Source of the DNA: an uncultured Clostridia bacterium
GTDB taxonomy: Bacteria > Bacillota > Clostridia > Christensenellales > Borkfalkiaceae
Direction: 5' to 3'
DNA length: 46,487 nt
Assembly: GCA_947629675.1 (NCBI GenBank)
Contig: CANREM010000013.1
Coordinates: 1 to 46,487 of the forward strand
The notes under the pieces were generated by a model. The model was not told the DNA's origin, did not search any database, and was given only the letters and a program-made list of their open reading frames with translations. The translations under genes and the position numbers were made by a program. This document shows, in pieces, positions 16,657 through 24,503 of the stretch (the first letter of the stretch is position 1; every line of letters starts with the position of its first letter).

Positions 16657-17147
16657 CCATCGACATCATCGATTTAAGTGACCCCGATTATTCCGACCTC
16701 GACGCCGTACAGCTCACCATGGTGCGGACGGCACAGGTGAAGAAGAACAAGATCGTTGCAGATGCCGGGGAGGCGATAAAGAAACTTGCCTATCACCTTC
16801 TGAAGAACGACAACGCCCGCTCCTCTGTACGGGAGAGGGAGGAGGCGCAGATCCTCGCAAAGCGGGATGCGGACGTCGACGAGGTGAAAGAGGATCTTCT
16901 CATGCAGCTCGCCTATGAGAGCGTCGGCTCGCAGGGGAACGAATACGGCCCCTACCGCTACCCCGAGAATCCCAACTACACCCTCACCTATTCCCAGCGG
17001 TTTCTGGTGGTGCGCGACTACTACATGCACGTGACGACCAACCCCGAGGCCCGCCTTCAGGCGTTCACGATGGACACCCTCGCCCGCTCCTATTTGGGCG
17101 AGTATTACGCCACCTTGTATGACCAATTAGCCTCCTATGTAAAATAA
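16653..17147 (+). CDS. Last gene of the capsid cassette, unknown
   Basis: The 164-residue protein has two mostly helical parts rich in charged residues (AGEAIKKLAYHLLKNDNARSS; EVKEDLLMQLAYESVGSQGN) and an aromatic C-terminal part (SQRFLVVRDYYMHV, YLGEYYATLYDQLASYV). It overlaps the preceding stop by 4 nt (ATGA), so it is translationally coupled to the hub-like gene. In P22 the tail needle or another completion protein would lie here, but I see no clear similarity. After it the DNA turns directly into intergenic repeats. Confidence 0.7.
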   Translation: MTIDIIDLSDPDYSDLDAVQLTMVRTAQVKKNKIVADAGEAIKKLAYHLLKNDNARSSVREREEAQILAKRDADVDEVKEDLLMQLAYESVGSQGNEYGPYRYPENPNYTLTYSQRFLVVRDYYMHVTTNPEARLQAFTMDTLARSYLGEYYATLYDQLASYVK

Positions 17148-17149
17148 AA

Positions 17150-17645
17150 ACCCCGCGTCATGCTGAGCCGCCGGACACCTGTCATTCCGAGGCTCGTAGA
17201 GCCGAGAGAATCCCCTCATACGAAGTCCGAAAGGCTTCCCCCATCCATGGGGGAAGCTGTCACGCTTTGCGTGACTGATGAGGGTTGAGCTTCCAATGGT
17301 CAAACCGCGTCATGCCTTTTTTCCTCATCTCGACGCCGCGCGCTATTCCTCACCTCGACGCCGCGCGCTATTCCTCATCTCGACGCGCCGAAGGCGCGGA
17401 GGAGACCCCTACAAACCCACCAAGTCACATCGAGAGGGGATCTCCTCACTTCGTTCGAGATGAGGGTGGGGCGTCACCGCGTCATGCTGAGCCGACCAAG
17501 ACTATACGCAGTCCACGCGAGAAATTCCTCGAAGCATCCCGGAGAGTTGCTTTATCGGACAGCCGTATAAACGTTAATCAGCTCAGCATGACGCATGCCC
17601 CCTCCGTGGGAGGGGGGGTAGGGGGGTGGGGCGCGCTTCCGATCC
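17150..17645. repeat. Intergenic hairpin-repeat cluster after the capsid cassette
   Basis: The 577-nt gap between the cassette and the next gene holds several modules: GTCATTCCGAGG with a GGCTC/GAGCC hairpin, the core ATACGAAGTCC (about 17218), the double hairpin GGCTTCCCCC/GGGGGAAGC then CACGC/GCGTG (17231-17288), three short tandem copies of TCATCTCGACGCCGCGCGC-like sequence (17325-17395) and a CCCTCC/GGAGGG hairpin at 17588-17612. No attachment-site-like direct repeat specific to the cassette was recognised. Confidence 0.75.
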
Positions 17646-17660
17646 CTTACGCCGTCCGCA

Positions 17661-17688
17661 ATATGCGGGCGGCATTTTCCCATCCTCA
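17661..17688 (+). promoter_or_regulatory. Possible SigG/SigF-type promoter upstream of spoVAC
   Basis: ATATG (17661-17665) and CATCCTCA (17681-17688), 15 nt apart, loosely resemble forespore promoter boxes. spoVA genes are SigG-dependent in Bacillus. The match is weak. Confidence 0.25.
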
Positions 17689-17724
17689 GGTATAAAACTT
17701 CCCCGCATCTTCCAAATTATAGAC

Positions 17725-17817
17725 ATGAAAAAGGTGAGAAGCAATCCCATGGGCAAGACGAAAGAGGAGCGGGAGGCCTGTTTCCCCGATGCGCGGGCGG
17801 AGGAGGTCCGTCCGTGA
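17725..17817 (+). CDS. Possible 30-residue protein coupled to spoVAC
   Basis: The frame MKKVRSNPMGKTKEEREACF and ten further residues ends by overlapping the spoVAC GTG start (GTGA). It lies downstream of the possible forespore promoter and holds the ribosome site of spoVAC (GGAGGAGGT) within its last codons. It may be a small coding gene or only a translational-coupling leader. No family recognised. Confidence 0.4.
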   Translation: MKKVRSNPMGKTKEEREACFPDARAEEVRP

Positions 17818-18269
17818 CGGGCAGATCGCGCGAGAACTGCAACCGCAACTATCTTCGCTATGTCAACACCTTCGACCCGCCCACCAAGCACTTCAAGACC
17901 TGCCTTCGCGCCTTCCTCGTCGGAGGGTTCATCTGCACGATCGGGCAGTTTTTCCGCTATATGCTCGAGTTCGCGGGGCTGAAAGGGGACATGCTCGCGG
18001 GTACCGTCTCCGTCATTTTGATTTTTCTGGGGACCTTCCTCACCGGCCTCGGCGTCTACGACCGCATCGGGAAGAACGCGGGCGCGGGGAGCATCGTCCC
18101 CATCACGGGGTTTGCAAATTCCGTCGCCTCTCCCGCCATCGAATTCAAGACGGAGGGCTACGTCTATGGCATGGCGGCGAAGATGTTCATCGTCGCGGGG
18201 CCGATCATCGTATTCGGCGTCTCGGCGGGCGCGGCCGTGGGCCTTGTGTATTGGCTGATAAGTCTTTGA
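17814..18269 (+). CDS. spoVAC: Stage V sporulation protein AC
   Basis: The 151-residue membrane protein carries the SpoVAC signature: CLRAFLVGGFICTIGQ, LTGLGVYDRIGKNAGAGS, VPITGFANSVASPAIEFKTEG and a C-terminal hydrophobic stretch. SpoVAC belongs to the inner-spore-membrane channel for dipicolinic acid uptake and release. The start is GTG behind GGAGGAGGT. Normally spoVAD and spoVAE follow it; here they do not, and the next gene is DUF1858 with its own promoter. The rest of the channel genes must lie elsewhere or be absent. Confidence 0.93.
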   Translation: MTGRSRENCNRNYLRYVNTFDPPTKHFKTCLRAFLVGGFICTIGQFFRYMLEFAGLKGDMLAGTVSVILIFLGTFLTGLGVYDRIGKNAGAGSIVPITGFANSVASPAIEFKTEGYVYGMAAKMFIVAGPIIVFGVSAGAAVGLVYWLISL

Positions 18270-18287
18270 AAATTTGCGCGAATTTAG

Positions 18288-18316
18288 TTGTATCTCCCAA
18301 AAAAGTGTGCTAAAAT
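18288..18316 (+). promoter_or_regulatory. Promoter of the DUF1858 gene
   Basis: TTGTAT (18288-18293) and TAAAAT (18311-18316) have a 17-nt spacer; AAGGAG precedes the gene start. Confidence 0.7.
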
Positions 18317-18351
18317 AAGGAAAAAGTAAAAAAAGATAAGGAGCATTCATC

Positions 18352-18549
18352 ATGGCAAAGATCACGAAGGATACGCTCATCGCGGACTGCCTCGAACTCA
18401 ACCCCAACGCCCCCGAGATCTTAATGGAGGCGGGCATGCACTGCTTCGGCTGTGCCCTCGCCCACGGCGAGACGGTGGAGGAAGCGGTCGCCGCGCACGG
18501 GCAGGAACTCGACGAACTTCTTGCAAAACTCAACGAAGGTCTCGAATAA
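18352..18549 (+). CDS. DUF1858 redox-type small protein
   Basis: The 65-residue protein matches DUF1858, also seen as the N-terminal domain of ScdA/RIC-type proteins and near hybrid-cluster proteins. The marks are ITKDTLIADCLELNPNAPEI and the motif MEAGMHCFGCALAHGETVEEA with a CxxC pair thought to be redox active. Its target is unknown. It stands alone between a clear promoter and a terminator and is preceded by AAGGAG. Confidence 0.9.
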   Translation: MAKITKDTLIADCLELNPNAPEILMEAGMHCFGCALAHGETVEEAVAAHGQELDELLAKLNEGLE

Positions 18550-18557
18550 GAAAGAAA

Positions 18558-18592
18558 AGGCTCGCGCTGAAAGATAAGAGCGCGGGCTTTTT
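18558..18592 (+). terminator. Intrinsic terminator after the DUF1858 gene
   Basis: GCTCGCGCT (18560-18568) pairs with AGCGCGGGC (18579-18587), followed by TTTTT. Confidence 0.85.
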
Positions 18593-18611
18593 GCCATATT
18601 GGGAGAAAGAT

Positions 18612-19118
18612 ATGAAAGTCGCATGGAAACAGCGCAACAGTAAGATGTGCATCATGTGCGGGCTGGACAATGAGTACGGCGTCCGCGCGCCCTTCTATTC
18701 GATGGAGGACGGCAGCGTCGCCACCCTCTTTTCCTACCGCGAACAGCACCAGAGCTACCCCGGCCGCGTACACGGCGGACTCATCACCGCCATGCTCGAC
18801 GAGATGGGCCTGCGCGCCCTCTGGGCAAAGGAGGGGGGAGAAAAGACGTACGGCGTCACCCTCTCCCTCGAGACGAAGTACCGCCGTCCCGTTCCCTACG
18901 GCGTACCCCTCATCGGAAGAGGGAAGATCGTATTCGAGAGCGGGAACTTCTGCACCGCCGAATGCGTCATCATGGATGAGGCGCGCAAGGTGCTCGCGGG
19001 CGCGACCGTCAAATACATAAAGCTCACCCCGCAGCAGATACAGGCGGGCATCGACGAACACGAGGAGATGTGCTACCTCATCGAGGACGGCGTCACGGAC
19101 ATCGACCTTCCCGCCTGA
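18612..19118 (+). CDS. PaaI-like hotdog thioesterase
   Basis: The 168-residue protein has a hotdog fold with YPGRVHGGLITAMLDEMG (about residues 53-70), the active-site region of PaaI/4-hydroxybenzoyl-CoA-type thioesterases in which HGG and the following acidic residue act on the acyl-CoA. An N-terminal CIMCGLDNEYG segment, as seen in many Clostridia members, could bind metal. The substrate is not known. The SDR gene follows after 15 nt, so the two probably form an operon. Confidence 0.85.
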   Translation: MKVAWKQRNSKMCIMCGLDNEYGVRAPFYSMEDGSVATLFSYREQHQSYPGRVHGGLITAMLDEMGLRALWAKEGGEKTYGVTLSLETKYRRPVPYGVPLIGRGKIVFESGNFCTAECVIMDEARKVLAGATVKYIKLTPQQIQAGIDEHEEMCYLIEDGVTDIDLPA

Positions 19119-19133
19119 AAATAAGGAGAAGTT

Positions 19134-19931
19134 ATGCAATATACGCTTGTTACGGGCGCGTGCGGGGGACTTGGCGGCGCGTTTTGCGACGTCCTCGCCG
19201 AGAGGAAAGAGCCGCTCTTTCTCACGGGGAGGAGCGAAAAAAGGCTCGCCGCCCTTGCGGAGAAGCTCAAAAGCAGCCATGAGGGCTTGGAGGTCGCCTT
19301 CCGCGCATGCGATCTAAGGAGCGAAGAGGACCGCCTCGCCTTCTTCAACTATGCGGACGAGATGGGGGCGAGTTTTTTCCGCCTCATCTATGTCGCAGGC
19401 GTGGACACGCAGATGGCGTTCGAAAAGTACGACGAGAATAAACTCCTCCTTCAGACGCGGGTGAATCTCGAGGGCGCGGTCTCCTTCATCAATGCCTTTT
19501 TGAAGCGCGCCCCCCTCGACGGAAAGACGGAGATCCTTGCGGTCGGCAGTATGTCCGCCTCCACGCCCATGCCCTATTTCGCCCTCTACAGCGCGACGAA
19601 AAAGGGCCTCGAGTACTTCATGTCCGCCCTGCACACCGAACTCAAAGGGCGGGCAAAGGTCACCTGTGTGCTGCCGGGCGGCATCCCCACGCGGGAGGAC
19701 ATCAGAAGGAACATCGAGGAGCACGGCTTTTGGGGGAAAATCTCCCAAAAAAGCCCCCGCGCCGTCGCCGAGGCCTCCCTTAAGGCGGTGCATAAAAACA
19801 GGCGCAAAAAGGTCATCGGTTTTTGGAACAAAGTGATAAAGTTTACGACGGACGTGGCACCCATGTCCGTGAAGTCCCGCTTCATCGCCAAGCGTTGGTC
19901 CCACACCGAAAAGGACCATTTTTCCGAATAA
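19134..19931 (+). CDS. Short-chain dehydrogenase/reductase
   Basis: The 265-residue SDR has the cofactor motif TGACGGLG (residues 7-14), the catalytic Ser in VGSMSAS and YSATK (YxxxK) around residues 153-157, then PGGIPT. GR in the first loop (LTGRSEKR) hints at NADP(H). The C-terminal tail is basic and may touch the membrane. AAGGAG precedes the start. Substrate unknown; the neighbouring thioesterase suggests acyl or lipid chemistry, but that is inference. Confidence 0.88.
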   Translation: MQYTLVTGACGGLGGAFCDVLAERKEPLFLTGRSEKRLAALAEKLKSSHEGLEVAFRACDLRSEEDRLAFFNYADEMGASFFRLIYVAGVDTQMAFEKYDENKLLLQTRVNLEGAVSFINAFLKRAPLDGKTEILAVGSMSASTPMPYFALYSATKKGLEYFMSALHTELKGRAKVTCVLPGGIPTREDIRRNIEEHGFWGKISQKSPRAVAEASLKAVHKNRRKKVIGFWNKVIKFTTDVAPMSVKSRFIAKRWSHTEKDHFSE

Positions 19932-20340
19932 ATACGCGCGTCCTGCCCACCCCTTGAGGGGTGGGTGTCGCTTTCGGCGACGGAAGGGGTGTCCCCCGCG
20001 TCATTCCGAGACCCCGCAGGACCCGAGTGAATCCCCCAATACGAAGTCCAATACCCCCTCCCCCGGGAGGGGGAATCAAAGGGGGTGGGGCCGCCGCGTC
20101 CCGCCGCCCCGCGCGTCATGCTGAGCCGATAAAGACAATACGCAGTCCACGGCGGCCTATCCCCGAAGCATCACCCAATACGAAGTCCAATACCCCCTCC
20201 CCCGGGAGGGGGAATCAAAGGGGGTGGGGTCGCCGCGTCATGCCGCCCCGCGCGTCATTCCGAGGGTCCGTAGGACCCGAGTGAATCCCCCAATACGAAG
20301 TCCGATGTGTCACCGCGTCATGCAATGACGCACTTATCCC
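19932..20340. repeat. Intergenic hairpin-repeat cluster
   Basis: Between two convergent genes lie a CCACCCCTTGAGGGGTGG double-hairpin module (19949-20000), two copies of a CCCCCTCCCCCGGGAGGGGG module each followed by AATCAAAGGGGGTGGGG (about 20050-20090 and 20190-20230), and ATACGAAGTCC cores at about 20039, 20180 and 20294. No gene seen. Confidence 0.75.
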
Positions 20341-20343
20341 CGC

Positions 20344-20384
20344 AACACAAAAGCCCCCTGCCTGCAGGCAGGGGGCTTAAACGT
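20344..20384 (-). terminator. Perfect-palindrome terminator
   Basis: AAGCCCCCTGCC (20351-20362) and GGCAGGGGGCTT (20367-20378) form a 12-bp stem with loop TGCA; on the minus strand TTTTGTG follows, ending the PH-domain gene. Confidence 0.85.
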
Positions 20385-20392
20385 AAATTTCC

Positions 20393-20917
20393 TTACTTTT
20401 TCTTTTTGAATTCCTGTTCCTCTTCGGGGGTGGAGGAGGTGACCTCGATGTGCGGACAGCGTGCGATGAGTGCGTCCGCGAACTCCGCAAACCATGCTTC
20501 GCTTACGACGATCATGATGTATTTCGACTTGTAATCGTCGAAGTAGACGGCGAGCTTACGCGCCCCGCAGAAGTGGTGGACGGAGCGGATCTTCTTCAAC
20601 TCATACCTCTGGCGGATGAGGCCGAACTGTAAGGTGAGCCGACGGTCATCGACAATATATTGCGACTTTATCAGCATCGCCGTGAGGAGGACGCCGAGCA
20701 GGATGCTCACGAGATAGAGGAGGATGAACTTCATCCACTCATATACCGAAGAGATGTCCAGCCTTAAGAATTTCACGAACTGCCACGTCGTGACGCCGAA
20801 CCCCGCCGCGGCGAGGACAAGCCCTATGATGCAGAGGGTGAGCATGAGCGGACTGAAGCGGAAGGGGAATTTTTTGACGGGGAGATGTCTTTCTCCCGCG
20901 GGCTGATTTTCGTTCAT
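20393..20917 (-). CDS. Membrane protein with bacterial PH-like domain
   Basis: The 174-residue protein has two membrane helices (about 22-45 and 60-85) followed by a cytoplasmic domain, YIVDDRRLTLQFGLIRQRYELKK and onward, that resembles bacterial PH domains (DUF304 type). Its C-terminus is acidic and then lysine-rich. Function unknown. It starts 6 nt after TATACT (20924-20929) with no ribosome site, hence likely leaderless. A strong terminator follows. Confidence 0.78.
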   Translation of the reverse strand: MNENQPAGERHLPVKKFPFRFSPLMLTLCIIGLVLAAAGFGVTTWQFVKFLRLDISSVYEWMKFILLYLVSILLGVLLTAMLIKSQYIVDDRRLTLQFGLIRQRYELKKIRSVHHFCGARKLAVYFDDYKSKYIMIVVSEAWFAEFADALIARCPHIEVTSSTPEEEQEFKKKK

Positions 20918-21004
20918 ACGGCAAGTATACCTCATATCTTAAAAAAAAGCAAACCTTTTGCATGAAATAAGTGATTTTCTCTCCTTGCTTTTTTCGTGCG
21001 GGGG

Positions 21005-21033
21005 TTGCGAAGGCGGCCTTTTCATGTTAAAAT
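21005..21033 (+). promoter_or_regulatory. Promoter of glpK
   Basis: TTGCGA (21005-21010) and TAAAAT (21028-21033), 17-nt spacer; AAAAGGGGG precedes the start codon. Confidence 0.65.
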
Positions 21034-21068
21034 TATAGAAAGCATCGCGAAAAGGAAAAGGGGGACTT

Positions 21069-22541
21069 ATGAAGAATTACATCATCGCGCTCGATGCGGG
21101 CACCACGTCCGTGCGGGCCTTTCTCTACGACGTGGAGGCGCGGGAATTCGTCCATCGCGCCCAGCAGGAGATCGCCCTTTCCTGCCCCTTTCCGGGGTGG
21201 GTGGAACAGGACGCCGAGGAGATCTTCTTTAAGTCCGCCTATGTCCTCTCCGACTGCATCCGCGCCGCTTCCGAGGGCCGCATCGCGGGCATGGGTATCA
21301 CCAATCAGCGCGAGACGGTCGTTTTATGGGATAGAGTAAGCGGCGAGCCGATCGCCCCCGCCATCGTCTGGCAGTGCAGAAGGACGAGCGAATTTTGCGC
21401 CGCCATCCCGAAGGAGGAGGCCTTGAAGATCAAAGAAAAGACGGGCCTTCTCCCCGACGCCTACTTCTCGGCGAGCAAGATCGCATGGCTCCTCGATAAG
21501 GTCCCTTCGGCCCAAAAACTATTGAAGGAACACCGCCTCTGTGCGGGCACCGTTGACAGCTTCCTCATCTGGAAGCTCACAGGGGGAAAGCGTTTTGTGA
21601 CCGACGTCACGAACGCCTCCCGCACGATGCTCTTCAACATCCACACCCTCTCCTGGGACAAAGAACTTCTCTCCTACTTCGGCATCCCCGAGGAGATCCT
21701 GCCCGAAGTTCTGCCCTCGGACGGACGGGCGGGGGAGGCCGTATTCGGAGAAAAGCGCGTCCCCATCGCGGCGGTGATGGGGGACCAGCAGGCCGCCCTC
21801 TTCGGTCAGGGGTGCTTTTCGGCAGGGGATGCAAAGGTCACCTACGGGACAGGGCTGTTTATGCTCTTCCCCACGGGAGAGAAGCCCGTCTTTTCGGACG
21901 GGGGGCTTCTCACTACGGTGGGCGGCGGCTATGGCGGAAAGACGTACTACGCCCTCGAGGGGAGCATCTTCCATGCGGGCAGCAGTGTCAAATGGCTGCG
22001 CGACGAGATGGGCCTCATCGAAAACGCCTTCGAGACGGAACGGCTCGCCCTCTCCGTCGAAGATACGGGCGGCGTCTTTTTCGTCCCCGCCTTCACGGGG
22101 CTGGGTGCGCCCTATTGGGACAGCGACGCCCGCGCACTCATCACGGGCATCTCCCGCGGGACGAGGAGGGAACACATCGTCCGCGCCGTCCTCGAGAGCA
22201 TCGCCTTCGGGGCACGCGACCTTGCCGAGTGCATGCAAAGGGCGAGCGGCGTCCGCCTTCGCTCGATAAAGTGTGACGGCGGTGCCTCCGCGAACAACTT
22301 CCTCATGCAGTTTCAGGCGGACGTCTTGGGCATTCCCGTAGACCGCCCTTCGGAGCGGGAGTCCACCGCCCTCGGCGTCGCCGTCCTCGCGGCCGTGTCC
22401 TTGGGGCTGATGGGGGAGAAGGACCTTTGCTCCTTCCGCTCCTCCGAGCGTCTATTTTTGCCCTCCGAAAACAGGCAACATTTCGAAAAGCTCGTCGAGG
22501 GCTACCGCTCCGCCGTCCGCCGCGCCCGCTTCCGTCCCTAA
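21069..22541 (+). CDS. glpK: Glycerol kinase
   Basis: The 490-residue FGGY kinase phosphorylates glycerol to glycerol 3-phosphate. Marks are ALDAGTTSVRAFLYD (residues 6-20), GWVEQDAEEI, MGITNQRETVVLWDRVSGEP, GDQQAALFGQGCF and the FGGY C-terminal block GVRLRSIKCDGGASANNFLMQFQADVLG-like sequence. Length is normal for the family. It stands alone, without glpF or glpD beside it, and has its own promoter. Confidence 0.95.
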   Translation: MKNYIIALDAGTTSVRAFLYDVEAREFVHRAQQEIALSCPFPGWVEQDAEEIFFKSAYVLSDCIRAASEGRIAGMGITNQRETVVLWDRVSGEPIAPAIVWQCRRTSEFCAAIPKEEALKIKEKTGLLPDAYFSASKIAWLLDKVPSAQKLLKEHRLCAGTVDSFLIWKLTGGKRFVTDVTNASRTMLFNIHTLSWDKELLSYFGIPEEILPEVLPSDGRAGEAVFGEKRVPIAAVMGDQQAALFGQGCFSAGDAKVTYGTGLFMLFPTGEKPVFSDGGLLTTVGGGYGGKTYYALEGSIFHAGSSVKWLRDEMGLIENAFETERLALSVEDTGGVFFVPAFTGLGAPYWDSDARALITGISRGTRREHIVRAVLESIAFGARDLAECMQRASGVRLRSIKCDGGASANNFLMQFQADVLGIPVDRPSERESTALGVAVLAAVSLGLMGEKDLCSFRSSERLFLPSENRQHFEKLVEGYRSAVRRARFRP

Positions 22542-22580
22542 AAAAATAGGCGCGTAAGAAACAAAACTCCCTCCAAACAT

Positions 22581-22609
22581 TTGACGAAAATGCAAAAATT
22601 GTCTACAAT
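22581..22609 (+). promoter_or_regulatory. Promoter of prs
   Basis: TTGACG (22581-22586) and TACAAT (22604-22609), spacer 17 nt. Confidence 0.8.
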
Positions 22610-22641
22610 AAAATTGCAATAAAAATCGAGAGGGCAGTAGC

Positions 22642-23589
22642 GTGATCACACACGGGAACGAGATCAAGATTTTTGCAGGCAATTCCAACCGTCCTTTGGC
22701 GGAGGCGATCGCAAGGAAGCTCAATACGAGCCTCGGCGATTGCGAAGTCAGCAAGTTTTCGGACGGGGAGATCAACGTCCACATCGGCGAGACGGTGCGG
22801 GGGCGGGATCTTTTCATCATCCAATCCACCTCCTTCCCCGGCAACGATCATCTGATGGAACTGCTCATCATGATCGACGCCGCCAAGCGTGCCTCCGCGG
22901 GGCGCATCACCGCCGTCATCCCCTACTTCGGCTATGCGCGGCAGGACAGGAAGGCCCGCTCGCGCGACCCCATCACGGCAAAGCTCGTCGCCGACCTTCT
23001 CACCTCTGCGGGGGCGGACAGAGTCCTCACCATGGATCTCCACGCCGCGCAGATACAGGGCTTTTTCAACATCCCCGTGGACAACCTCCTCGGCGGGCCT
23101 ACCCTCTACAACTATTATGCGGACAGAATGGACAAGGACTTCGTTGTCATCTCCCCCGACATCGGCTCGGTGGGGAGGTCGAGAAAGGTGGCCGAGCGTC
23201 TCGGCTGTCCGATGGCCATCATCGATAAACGCCGTCCCAAGGCGAACGTCATGGAGGTCATGAACATCATCGGCAGCGTGGAGGGGAAGAAGTGTTTGCT
23301 CGTCGATGACATGATCGACACGGGCGGCACCATCGTACAGGGCGCGCAGGCACTCGTCGATGCGGGCGCGGTGGAGATCAAGGCCTGCTGCACGCACGCC
23401 GTCCTCTCGGGCAGTGCCATCGAGAAGCTGGAGGCATCTCCCATCGACGAACTCGTCATGCTCGACACCATCTACCTCCCGCCCGAAAAGCGCGTCCCCA
23501 AGATGAAGATCCTCTCGACCGCCGACATCTTCGCCGCCGCGATCGAGAATGTCTACCTCGACAAACCCATGAGCAAGATTTACGACTGA
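22642..23589 (+). CDS. prs: Ribose-phosphate pyrophosphokinase
   Basis: The 315-residue enzyme makes PRPP from ribose 5-phosphate and ATP for nucleotide, His and Trp synthesis. Visible family blocks are [47 protein letters not shown] and the PRPP loop [17 protein letters not shown]. The start codon is GTG behind GAGAGGG. Length is that of class I enzymes. The following 350 nt hold repeats before pth. Confidence 0.97.
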   Translation: MITHGNEIKIFAGNSNRPLAEAIARKLNTSLGDCEVSKFSDGEINVHIGETVRGRDLFIIQSTSFPGNDHLMELLIMIDAAKRASAGRITAVIPYFGYARQDRKARSRDPITAKLVADLLTSAGADRVLTMDLHAAQIQGFFNIPVDNLLGGPTLYNYYADRMDKDFVVISPDIGSVGRSRKVAERLGCPMAIIDKRRPKANVMEVMNIIGSVEGKKCLLVDDMIDTGGTIVQGAQALVDAGAVEIKACCTHAVLSGSAIEKLEASPIDELVMLDTIYLPPEKRVPKMKILSTADIFAAAIENVYLDKPMSKIYD

Positions 23590-23880
23590 CTGTCCGCGTC
23601 ATGCTGTCCCGCAGGGCATCTGTCATTCCGAGGCTCGTAGAGCCGAGAGAATCCCCTGATACGAAGTCCGATGTGTCCCGCGTCATCCTGCCCCGCAGGG
23701 CATCTGTCATTCCGAGGCTCGTAGAGCCGAGAGAATCCCCTGATACGAAGTCCGATGTGTCACCCGCGTCATGCTGTCCCGCAGGGCATCTGTCATTCCG
23801 AGGCTCGCAGAGCCGAGAGAATCCCCTGATACGAAGTCCGAATTTTCATTGAGGGGATTCTTCGCTTCGCTCAGAATGAC
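23588..23880. repeat. Triple tandem copy of a dispersed intergenic repeat
   Basis: Three near-identical units of about 82-85 bp (about 23598-23672, 23680-23755 and 23766-23842) each read GTCAT.CTG.CCCGCAGGGCAT, CTGTCATTCCGAGG, a GGCTC-G(T/C)A-GAGCC hairpin, GAGAGAATCCCC and ATACGAAGTCC. An inverted half-unit follows (23850-23881). They have no unique spacers. Confidence 0.8.
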
Positions 23881-23883
23881 GCC

Positions 23884-23929
23884 AACCCCTAACCCCTAAC
23901 CCCTAACCCCTAACCCCTAACCCCTAACC
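23884..23929. repeat. Telomere-like heptamer array before pth
   Basis: Six exact tandem copies of AACCCCT (23884-23925) plus a partial one end 11 nt before the pth start. The minus strand reads (AGGGGTT)6 and has six runs of four G, enough for a G-quadruplex. Confidence 0.95.
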
Positions 23930-23939
23930 ACCAACCACT

Positions 23940-24503
23940 ATGTTCCTCATCGTCGGTCTCGGGAATCCCGAGAAACAATATGAAAAGACCTTCCACAACA
24001 TGGGGTTTCTTGCCGCAGGCGACCTTGCGGAACTTTTGCATACCAAATTCAAAAAGAAGGAGTGCGAGGCGAGCGTCGCAGAGGGGAATCTCAAAGGCGA
24101 AAAGATCGTCATCGCCCGCCCGCTCACTTACATGAACGCCTCGGGAAGGGCGGTAAAACAGCTCATGGCAAGGTACAAAGCAGGCCCCAACGAGCTTTGC
24201 GTCATCTACGACGACTATGACCTTCCCAAGGGCCATGTCCGCGTTCGTCCGTCTGGCAGCGCGGGCACGCACAACGGGATGCGCTCCGTCATCGCCGAGA
24301 CGGGGATAAGCGACTTTGCCCGCATCCGCATCGGCATCCGCGACGCGGAGGTGGACATCCCGCTCATCAACTATGTATTATCCGAGGTGAAGAAGGAGGA
24401 CTACGCCCTGTTTACCGAGGCCTGCCACCGTGCGGCCGAGGCCGCCCTCGCCCTTGCGGCGGGGGAGAAGATGGACGCAGTCATGACCAAATATAACGGA
24501 TGA
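23940..24503 (+). CDS. pth: Peptidyl-tRNA hydrolase
   Basis: The 187-residue enzyme releases peptides from peptidyl-tRNA. Marks are IVGLGNPEKQYEKTFHNMGF (general-base His at residue 19 or 20), PLTYMNASG, IYDDYDLPKGHVRVRPSGSA and GTHNGMRSV. The start at the conserved MFLIVGLGNP is firm, but no Shine-Dalgarno precedes it: the upstream sequence is the AACCCCT array and ACCACCAACCACT. It overlaps mfd by 4 nt (ATGA), so the two are coupled. Confidence 0.96.
   Translation: MFLIVGLGNPEKQYEKTFHNMGFLAAGDLAELLHTKFKKKECEASVAEGNLKGEKIVIARPLTYMNASGRAVKQLMARYKAGPNELCVIYDDYDLPKGHVRVRPSGSAGTHNGMRSVIAETGISDFARIRIGIRDAEVDIPLINYVLSEVKKEDYALFTEACHRAAEAALALAAGEKMDAVMTKYNG

Larger units (their letters stand above)
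8449..17147 (+). mobile_element. P22-order phage head and DNA-packaging cassette
   Basis: From a regulator-like gene to a last unknown gene, the plus strand carries large terminase, terminase-small-like piece, portal, scaffold, coat, head-completion protein and a beta-propeller protein. The order matches the late head genes of P22-type podoviruses. All frames are open and several overlap or nearly touch. No integrase, excisionase, replication, lysis, ejection or tail-fibre gene and no attachment-site pair was found. Base composition looks the same as in flanking host genes, which suggests long residence. An antisense gene (8946-9650) interrupts the run. Confidence 0.8.

Noticed and set aside
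17150-17645. Attachment site of the phage cassette
   Set aside because: Only the general intergenic repeats were found; no direct repeat specific to both ends of the cassette was seen.
23588-23880. Regular repeats resembling a CRISPR array
   Set aside because: Units of about 82-85 bp are repeated almost whole with no unique spacers, and no cas gene is present.
23884-23929. Telomere or chromosome end
   Set aside because: The array is short, internal and followed directly by pth and mfd; it is a local tandem repeat.
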